A stretch of DNA of 64,000 bases, from positions 124,001-188,000 of the forward strand of contig NZ_JACHGR010000001.1 of the NCBI RefSeq assembly GCF_014202415.1, written 5' to 3'. Positions 58,184-64,000 of the stretch are shown in pieces (the stretch's first letter is position 1; each line of letters opens with the position of its first letter). The translations under genes were made by a program, and so were the position numbers. The DNA comes from Tolumonas osonensis. GTDB taxonomy: Bacteria > Pseudomonadota > Gammaproteobacteria > Enterobacterales > Aeromonadaceae. The notes beneath the pieces are model-generated. The model saw only the letters and a list, made by a program, of their open reading frames with translations, was not told where the DNA came from and searched no databases.

Positions 58184-61100
58184 TCACAATAATGCCAGTA
58201 ACGCCTGCACCGGATGTTTCAGCTTATTGCCATCGATCCGTTTTACCTGGCTACGGCAGGAATAACCGGTTGCCAGTGCAGATGCTGTCGGTACTTTGGC
58301 CAGTGCCGGCTGCCAGCTGTTTTTATAGATCTGGCGGGAATCCTCCAGATGCTTGCTGTCATGGCCATAGGTACCGGCCATACCGCAACAGCCCACCGCC
58401 ACCGGCTGCAATTTGGCACCCAGACGGGCAAAGACTTTCGCCCAGTCGCCGTTGCTGGTCGGCTCTGCCGTTTTCTCGGTACAGTGTCCCATCAGGTAGA
58501 AGGTTTCATCACCGGCGTCTTTTTGCGGCAGGGAATCCAGTACGGACAACAACCACTCCTGCGGCAGCTGCACCTTGAAATCACCACGGGCATCGCCCAA
58601 CGCACGCACATATTCATCACGGTAGCAGAGCACCATCGCCGGATCCGGGCCAACCATCGGCACGTTCAGCTTGTGTAGACGATTGAGGAACTGGGCACTG
58701 TCTGCCGCGGTACGGGCAAAACTGCGCAGGAATCCTTTGATATGCTGCGGTTTGCCATTAGGTTTGAATGGCAGCAGCAACGGACGATAACCCAGTTTTT
58801 CGATCAGCAGGATCAGATCCCGCACCACGTCGGCGTCATAGAACGAGGTAAACGGATCCTGCACCACCAGCACCACTTTACTGCGGGCTTCCGGCGACAT
58901 GACTTCCAGCTTTTCCAGATTGAACAGTAATGCCTCGCGGCCAGCCAGTTGCTGTTTCAGTGTCGGCTGACTCAGGATCGGCGCATCCACCATCCCGATG
59001 GTTTTTTCCGTCAGTTTCTGTACCCACTGTTTTTTCAGAAAAAAGTTCACCGCACCCGGCGCTTTTGCCATTAACGGCGCATAGGATTCGACGGTCGCGA
59101 TAAAATAGTCCTTGGCCGGACGCAGATAACGCTGGTGATACAACTGAATAAACCGGGAACGGAACGCCGGCACATCCACCTTGATCGGACACTGACTGGA
59201 GCAGGCTTTACAAGCCAGACAGCTCTGCATCGCATCCATCACTTCATGCGAGAAGTCATATTCGCCGCGGCGTTTGGCAAAGGTATTCAGCGCTTTGTCG
59301 ACCAGATCCTTCCAGCGGAAAACACCGTGTTCGACTGCGGCTTCTTCACTCAGCACATCCACACCCTGCGCTTCCAGCTGACGCAGCCATTCGCGCATCA
59401 GACCGGCACGGCCTTTAGGCGATTCACGGCGATCGCCGCTTAATTTAAAGGAAGGACACATCGGTGAGCTGGTTTCAAAGGTAAAGCACAGACCGTTCCC
59501 GTTACATTCCAGCGCCTCTTTGAACGAGTCACGGATCCGCACCGGGATCTGACGATCATACGCGCCACGCTTGGTCGCATCGACCGAAACCAGCGGGTCA
59601 TTCGAATTCAGCGGGGTACAGATTTTACCTGGGTTCAGACGGTTATCCGGATCAAACGCCCCCTTGATGCGGCGTAGCTCGGTGAACAGGTCACCAAAGA
59701 ATTCCGGACCGTATTCGGAACGGAAACCACGACCGTGTTCCCCCCACATCAGGCCACCGTATTTCGCGGTCAGTTTCACAACCTGATCGGAGATCTTGCG
59801 CAGTGTCACTTCCTGCTCAGGATCGCACATATCCAATGCCGGACGCACGTGCAACACACCCGCATCCACATGACCGAACATGCCGTAAGTCAGTTGATGG
59901 TCGTCCAGCAGTGCGCGGAATTCCATAATAAAATCAGCCAGTTTTTCCGGCGGTACGGCGGTATCTTCGGTAAAGGCGACCGGTTTTTTCCGGCCCGGCG
60001 CGTTACCCAGCAGACCAACTGCTTTTTTACGCATGGCGTAAACCGCTTCAATACTGCCCAGATCTTCTGTGATCTGATAGCCAATGATGCCGGCCTGACC
60101 CGCCGCCATCAGCGCATCCAGTTTCTTGCACAACGCCTGCATCTTAGGCTGTTGTTCTGACGCTTCCGCACCGGCATATTCGACGATGTTCAGACCCATC
60201 ATTTCTTTGTTGGGTACATCGGTGATCAGGTTTTTCACGGAATGCCACACGATGTCAGAACGCGCCAGATCCAGTACGCGGGAATCAACGGTTTCCACAG
60301 ACAGCGCTTCGGCTTCTACCATCAGCGGTGCGTTACGCAAGGCCGATTCAAAGCTGTCATATTTGATATTGACCAGTGCGCGGTAGGTCGGAATTGGCGT
60401 CAGATCAAGCAGGATCTCGGTAATAAAGGCCAGTGTGCCTTCAGAACCACACAACAGACGACTCAGATCCAGGGTTTCTGTCGCCGGATCGTAGACGTGG
60501 GTCAAATCGTAACCGGTCAGGAAACGGTTCAGTTGCGGGAAGGTCGCCTCGATATCGGCGCGTTTGCCACGGGCGATATCCCACACCAGACGGTAGATTT
60601 CCCCTTCGCGATCCTGCTGCGCCAGTTTTGCCTGCAGCGCGTCCCCGCATACCGGTAATGCTTCAATCACCGCGCCATCCATCAGTACGGCACGTACGCC
60701 CAGCACATGATCAGATGTCTTGCCGTATTTCAGGGAACCCTGACCGGACGCGTCAGTATTGACCATCCCGCCGATGGTGGCGCGGTTACTGGTAGACAGT
60801 TCCGGCGAGAAGAACAGGTTATGCGGCTTCAGCGCCACGTTCAGCTTATCCTTGACCAGACCAGCCTGCACTTTCACCCGGCGGGCCGCCACATCCAGCT
60901 CCAGCACCGATGTCATATATAAGGAGAGATCCACCATGATGCCATCGCTTAGCGACTGACCGTTGGTGCCGGTACCCCCGCCGCGTGGCGAAAAGGTGAT
61001 CTGGCGATAGACAGGCTGTGCCGCCAGTTTCAGCATCAGGGCAATATCTTCTGTCGTTTTCGGGTGTACCACCGCTTGCGGCAACCACTGATACACACTG

Positions 61101-61234
61101 TTATCAGTCGCTACAGCCAGACGGCTGGAATAGGAAGAATCGATATCGCCACTGAAACCGGCACGCGCTAATGCGTCCAGAAAAGCAATATAAGGTTGTT
61201 TCAGGCTGTCTTGGGGTGTCAGTCTCGGGATCAT
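58184..61234 (-). CDS. ydiJ: FAD/4Fe-4S D-2-hydroxyacid oxidoreductase YdiJ
   Basis: A 1016-residue fused FAD-linked oxidase and iron-sulfur protein of the YdiJ family; relatives oxidise D-2-hydroxyglutarate or D-lactate. The N-terminal FAD-binding part contains SPRGGGTGTNGQS and PELSTSNRATIGGMVNTD. The middle has HVDAGVLHVRPALDM and GEHGRGFRSEYG. The iron-sulfur part has CLACKACSSQCP and a C-terminal CCG-type domain with VGCCGMAGTYGHD. It aligns with E. coli YdiJ over its whole length. The ATG at 61234 has AGGA upstream; an in-frame ATG 48 bases further up does not fit the family. An inverted repeat at 61312 may be its operator. Confidence 0.95.
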   Translation of the reverse strand: MIPRLTPQDSLKQPYIAFLDALARAGFSGDIDSSYSSRLAVATDNSVYQWLPQAVVHPKTTEDIALMLKLAAQPVYRQITFSPRGGGTGTNGQSLSDGIMVDLSLYMTSVLELDVAARRVKVQAGLVKDKLNVALKPHNLFFSPELSTSNRATIGGMVNTDASGQGSLKYGKTSDHVLGVRAVLMDGAVIEALPVCGDALQAKLAQQDREGEIYRLVWDIARGKRADIEATFPQLNRFLTGYDLTHVYDPATETLDLSRLLCGSEGTLAFITEILLDLTPIPTYRALVNIKYDSFESALRNAPLMVEAEALSVETVDSRVLDLARSDIVWHSVKNLITDVPNKEMMGLNIVEYAGAEASEQQPKMQALCKKLDALMAAGQAGIIGYQITEDLGSIEAVYAMRKKAVGLLGNAPGRKKPVAFTEDTAVPPEKLADFIMEFRALLDDHQLTYGMFGHVDAGVLHVRPALDMCDPEQEVTLRKISDQVVKLTAKYGGLMWGEHGRGFRSEYGPEFFGDLFTELRRIKGAFDPDNRLNPGKICTPLNSNDPLVSVDATKRGAYDRQIPVRIRDSFKEALECNGNGLCFTFETSSPMCPSFKLSGDRRESPKGRAGLMREWLRQLEAQGVDVLSEEAAVEHGVFRWKDLVDKALNTFAKRRGEYDFSHEVMDAMQSCLACKACSSQCPIKVDVPAFRSRFIQLYHQRYLRPAKDYFIATVESYAPLMAKAPGAVNFFLKKQWVQKLTEKTIGMVDAPILSQPTLKQQLAGREALLFNLEKLEVMSPEARSKVVLVVQDPFTSFYDADVVRDLILLIEKLGYRPLLLPFKPNGKPQHIKGFLRSFARTAADSAQFLNRLHKLNVPMVGPDPAMVLCYRDEYVRALGDARGDFKVQLPQEWLLSVLDSLPQKDAGDETFYLMGHCTEKTAEPTSNGDWAKVFARLGAKLQPVAVGCCGMAGTYGHDSKHLEDSRQIYKNSWQPALAKVPTASALATGYSCRSQVKRIDGNKLKHPVQALLALL

Positions 61235-61311
61235 GCTGCGTTCCTGATCATGGTGCTGATATTCAAAAAATTGAGTATCCAAGCGACGAGAGTGGATATA
61301 TATGCATATTA

Positions 61312-61326
61312 CACCATTCCATGGTG
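61312..61326. promoter_or_regulatory. Palindrome upstream of ydiJ
   Basis: CACCAT-TCC-ATGGTG, perfect 6-base arms, 78 bases before the ydiJ ATG, in the expected promoter zone. It has the look of an operator for a GntR- or LysR-type regulator, but no regulator gene is adjacent. Confidence 0.45.
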
Positions 61327-61638
61327 CAAGCGGAAAGCGAAATGGTACGCAAGGCCGCGCACACGATCAATGAATAGCGTAACTAAAAAGCGAAACTATT
61401 TAGTTAATACGGGATAAATAAGGGAAAGAGATCAGGATCACGGTTCATTTTGGCACAAAAACAGAGATTGCCAGCTGGCTCACAAATCCATAACAGGAAG
61501 AGCTCGCACGTTTGCAGGGCTGTCACTAGTTAGATATGGTTAATCCAAGAAAAGTTCCCAAGAAATTAAAAAAAACTTTTCAGAGACTCACCAAGCCTGG
61601 GGTTAATCAGGCATCCCTCATAACAAGGAAAGATGACG
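61327..61638. other. Non-coding stretch between ydiJ and the porin gene
   Basis: About 310 bases without a convincing ORF. It must carry the porin promoter and leader. The stretch 61560-61590 is A/T-rich with an AAAAAAAC tract shortly before the ribosome site AAGGA (61626). Nothing else could be assigned. Confidence 0.4.
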
Positions 61639-62685
61639 ATGAAAAAACTGAACGTATTAGTACCTAGCGTACTGGCTCTGTTCGTAGCCTCAGCAGCGCA
61701 CGCGGGTGCAACTTTCGACACTCCACAAGGTAAACTGAATATCGGTGGCGATGTTGAATACGATCTGACCGCACAGAACTTCGGTGATACCGATTCAGGT
61801 AGCGCATCTAACTCTGTATCTGATGTACAGAAAGCCAGCGGCCGTATCATTTTTGACGTGAACGGTGAACGTGTGCTGTCTAACGGCAACTTCGCTGGTT
61901 TCAAAATCAACCCAGCCTACAGCACCAACGGCGACTATCTGGATGGTGAAGATTCCTGGTTCTCTTTCGGCGTGAAAAACGACTGGGCATTCAAAATGGG
62001 TCACTATGAAGCTTACGACCTGTCTCCTGCCGGCCAGGATACCTATGTAGTAGGTTACGGTGACAACCTGTACCGCGCTAAAGACGCTCGTGGCCGTGCC
62101 GGCTCAGGCAGCCAGGCAATGTTCAGCAAAGAAGCTGGCCAGTGGCACATGGAAGTTTCTACCCTGTTCGGTGATGACAACGGCATGTACGACAACATGG
62201 GTCTTGAGAAAAACAAAGACCCATTGCTGGCTCGTCCAGTTGTTGCCTGGACTGGTGACACTGTGACTGTAGCAGTTGGTGCAGAACTGAACCTGATCAC
62301 CGACGCGTATGTTGACGCTGCTGGCGAAGATATCTCTGACTGGACTGGTTACGGTGCAACTGCCACTGTTAAAGCAAACGACGACCTGAGCTTCTCTCTG
62401 CGTGGCGCATACCGTGCAGCAGACGAAGGTGATGACTACAGCGTTGGCCCTGGCATGCAATACAAAAACTTCTATGCTGCCTACCTGTATGGCCAAAACG
62501 AAGACTCAGCATCTGACACCGATACCGAGTACAACGTAGTTTACGCTTCTTACAAGATCCCTGCGGTTATGGGTATCGACAACTTCGACATGTACCTGGG
62601 CGCTTCCTGGGGTGATGAGAAAGTTGGCGATCAAGAAGCAACCGAACAATACGGTGGCCGTGTACGCTTCAAATACTACTTCTAA
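61639..62685 (+). CDS. Outer-membrane porin, carbohydrate-porin-like
   Basis: A 348-residue outer-membrane beta-barrel. Signal peptide (about 1-22, ending SAAHA), then alternating-polarity strands with short turns and long Asp/Gly/Ser loops, and a C-terminal YYF with the terminal Phe required for barrel insertion. Overall it is acidic, with Asp-rich loops. It resembles sugar-porin-like proteins (RafY/OmpG type) of Aeromonas relatives; the substrate is unknown. The second ATG (61639) is preferred over the one at 61633 because AAGGA is then nine bases away and the signal peptide begins MKKLN. Biased codons suggest high expression. Confidence 0.82.
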   Translation: MKKLNVLVPSVLALFVASAAHAGATFDTPQGKLNIGGDVEYDLTAQNFGDTDSGSASNSVSDVQKASGRIIFDVNGERVLSNGNFAGFKINPAYSTNGDYLDGEDSWFSFGVKNDWAFKMGHYEAYDLSPAGQDTYVVGYGDNLYRAKDARGRAGSGSQAMFSKEAGQWHMEVSTLFGDDNGMYDNMGLEKNKDPLLARPVVAWTGDTVTVAVGAELNLITDAYVDAAGEDISDWTGYGATATVKANDDLSFSLRGAYRAADEGDDYSVGPGMQYKNFYAAYLYGQNEDSASDTDTEYNVVYASYKIPAVMGIDNFDMYLGASWGDEKVGDQEATEQYGGRVRFKYYF

Positions 62686-62730
62686 TCTGCCTGTGCAGAT
62701 GGCGTAAGCCAGAAGTAAATGCCTATTGGA

Positions 62731-62760
62731 CCCTCGCTTCGGCGGGGGTTTTTTGTTTTT
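62731..62760 (+). terminator. Porin gene terminator
   Basis: CCCTCGC-TTCG-GCGGGGG stem with a stable TTCG tetraloop, one T-G wobble, and a T6-G-T5 tail. Confidence 0.92.
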
Positions 62761-62846
62761 GGCGCCAAAGGCAGATCTGATTGCAACCGTCGCTTAAACT
62801 TCTGATAATCATTTATTCCCCCTCAACGACCGCAGAAACCATCATC

Positions 62847-63164
62847 ATGCTATTTTCACGTATGTTCCGCCTGATCCTGCCCGTGATGTTGTTCTGTACC
62901 GGGCCAAGTCATGCCAGTACCGACAACGCGGCGCAACAGGCCCGACAGACCTGTCAGACCATGGTGGCTTACCGCATGGGTTCGCTGCTGGATATTCAGG
63001 TAACCGAGGTGAAACCGCTGACCGTTGCCCACAAATGGCTGGTGACTGGCGAAGTGAAAAAACAGAAACCGGCAGTTACCTTTGCCTGTCTGATATCCGT
63101 CAACAACAGCAAGGCTGAACTGGAGAAACTTGAGCTGTTTCAGGTTCAGGAGCAGCAAAAATAG
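62847..63164 (+). CDS. Small exported protein of unknown function
   Basis: A 105-residue predicted exported protein that I do not recognise. Signal peptide about 1-22 (ending PSHAS). The mature part holds a Cys near 35 (RQTCQTM) and one near 80 (FACLIS), which could form a disulfide in the periplasm. A mix of predicted strands and a final Gln-rich helix follows. No strong ribosome site is seen, but the ATG at 62847 is the first that gives a signal peptide; the upstream in-frame ATG at 62781 lies close to the porin terminator. Possibly monocistronic. Confidence 0.6.
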   Translation: MLFSRMFRLILPVMLFCTGPSHASTDNAAQQARQTCQTMVAYRMGSLLDIQVTEVKPLTVAHKWLVTGEVKKQKPAVTFACLISVNNSKAELEKLELFQVQEQQK

Positions 63165-63199
63165 ATTCATGCCCGCTGTTTCTGCTCAGGTTATTTTTA

Positions 63200-63225
63200 A
63201 TTCATCTGAATGAATGAACTATAAT
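63200..63225 (+). promoter_or_regulatory. Promoter and possible operator of the HlyD-family gene
   Basis: A perfect inverted repeat ATTCAT-CTGA-ATGAAT (63200-63215) directly before a perfect -10 TATAAT (63220-63225). The repeat covers the spacer between -35 and -10, a placement typical of repressors such as the TetR family. The -35 is weak (TTAATT). Confidence 0.6.
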
Positions 63226-63272
63226 TAGAGCAACGATCCGGATGCGCCGCCCGATGACGGCAGGAATAGTCC

Positions 63273-64000
63273 ATGAGTGCATCTACCTCTTTGCGTCGCA
63301 GCCTGTTGCTGCTGTTACTCTTTGCTATCGCTATTGCGGGTACAGTCTGGTATTACCGGCAACCGGCAGATTTATCGTCAGACCTGCTTTACGGCAATGG
63401 CCGGCTGGAAGCCACCGAAGTCGATGTGGCAACCAAAATCGCCGGCAGAGTCGCCTCGGTTTATGCGGATGAAGGCGATCATCTGCAACAGCATCAGAAA
63501 ATAGCGGAACTGGAAGTCAACGATATCCGGGCACAGTTACGCGCTGCAGAAGCGCAAATTCTCCAGGCACAGCAAAGCAAACAGGAAGCCCTTGCCGGCG
63601 TAGCCAGTGCGCAAAGCCAGTACAATCTGGCGAAAGTGACGCTGGAGCGATCCGAAAAGCTGATGAGTAAAAATTTCATCAGTAAAGATCAGCTGGATCA
63701 GGTGCGCAGTGCGTTACAGGTTGCCAAAGCCAATTTCAATGCGGCACAGACCCGGGTCAGCGCGGCCGACGCAACCGAAGCGGCCGCCAACGCCAGCGCG
63801 GATGTCATTCGCAGCACGTTGCAGGACGCCACCCTGACCGCGCCCATCTCCGGGCGGGTACTCTATCGGCTGGCCGAACCGGGTGAAGTGCTGGCTGCCG
63901 GCAGTAAGGTGGTGACCTTGCTGGATCTGTCGGATGTGTATATGTCGGTTTACCTCTCTGCGGCCGAGTCTGGTCAGGTCATGTTGGGCACTCCGGCGCG
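63273..64000 (+). CDS. HlyD-family efflux adaptor (partial, cut by window end)
   Basis: The first 242 codons of a periplasmic membrane-fusion protein. A single N-terminal membrane anchor (about 9-27) is followed by a biotinyl-lipoyl-like half (VATKIAGRVASVYADEGD, about 52-69), a long Ala/Gln-rich coiled-coil hairpin (about 75-185), and the second lipoyl half (LTAPISGRVLYRLAEPGEVL). It is most like YbhG/YhiI adaptors that pair with ABC exporters, so ABC transporter genes are expected just beyond the right edge. AGGA lies 8 bases before the ATG. Confidence 0.88.
   Translation, partial: MSASTSLRRSLLLLLLFAIAIAGTVWYYRQPADLSSDLLYGNGRLEATEVDVATKIAGRVASVYADEGDHLQQHQKIAELEVNDIRAQLRAAEAQILQAQQSKQEALAGVASAQSQYNLAKVTLERSEKLMSKNFISKDQLDQVRSALQVAKANFNAAQTRVSAADATEAAANASADVIRSTLQDATLTAPISGRVLYRLAEPGEVLAAGSKVVTLLDLSDVYMSVYLSAAESGQVMLGTPA

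Overview
The window reads as core chromosome of a gammaproteobacterium, with about 50% GC by eye. The best guess is an Aeromonadales member close to Tolumonas. This rests on enterobacterial-type gene blocks (zipA-cysZ ... cysK-ptsH-ptsI-crr; thrL-thrABC beside arcA; mtn-btuF-TRIC near dgt), proteins very like their E. coli counterparts, and a NifA/sigma-54 type nif operon. The genus is an inference. No rRNA, insertion sequence, phage gene, integrase or CRISPR array was seen.

Layout. 0-5.3 kb: a TackOD1 zinc-ribbon protein with a degenerate GGDEF-like end, a GhrA-like dehydrogenase, an unknown acidic protein, an LEA14-like lipoprotein, a DUF4202 protein and purU. 5.3-10.9 kb: a tandem pair of DUF945 (YdgA-like) proteins, cardiolipin synthase, a DUF1439 protein and an NlpC lipoprotein, mostly envelope functions. 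10.9-22 kb: purL, a 46-residue Arg-rich small ORF, ligA, zipA, cysZ, an LdtD-type L,D-transpeptidase and cysK. 22.4-25 kb: the PTS operon ptsH-ptsI-crr. 25.1-30 kb: thrABC with a readable leader peptide and attenuator. 30.2-38.8 kb: arcA, rfaH, dgt, arcB, yhcC, mtn, btuF and a TRIC channel. 38.9-41.5 kb: two tandem tRNA-Ala(GGC) genes and ilvIH. 41.8-45.8 kb: an MJ1255-type glycosyltransferase, a PAP2 phosphatase, brnQ and a LysE-type exporter. 45.8-48.2 kb: nifB-fdxN-nifQ, read leftward from a sigma-54 promoter with a NifA-type upstream site. 48.3-61.3 kb: pykF, mscK, pdxH, an RsmB/NOP-type RNA methyltransferase, deaD, menI/ydiI and ydiJ. 61.6-64 kb: an outer-membrane porin, a small secreted protein, and the start of a HlyD-family adaptor cut by the window edge.

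How the genes fit together. Both halves of the ArcAB redox system lie within 6 kb. The PTS operon and pykF use the optimised codons expected of abundant glycolytic proteins. ThrABC, IlvIH and BrnQ serve the threonine/branched-chain amino acid network, and the thr leader is rich in Thr and Ile codons. NifB, FdxN and NifQ supply the Fe-S core and molybdenum for the nitrogenase cofactor, so structural nif genes should lie elsewhere in the genome. The least explained items are the TackOD1/GGDEF-like protein, the Arg-rich ORF with the orphan terminator upstream of it, the long structured ilvI leader, and the acidic protein at 2.6-3.0 kb.
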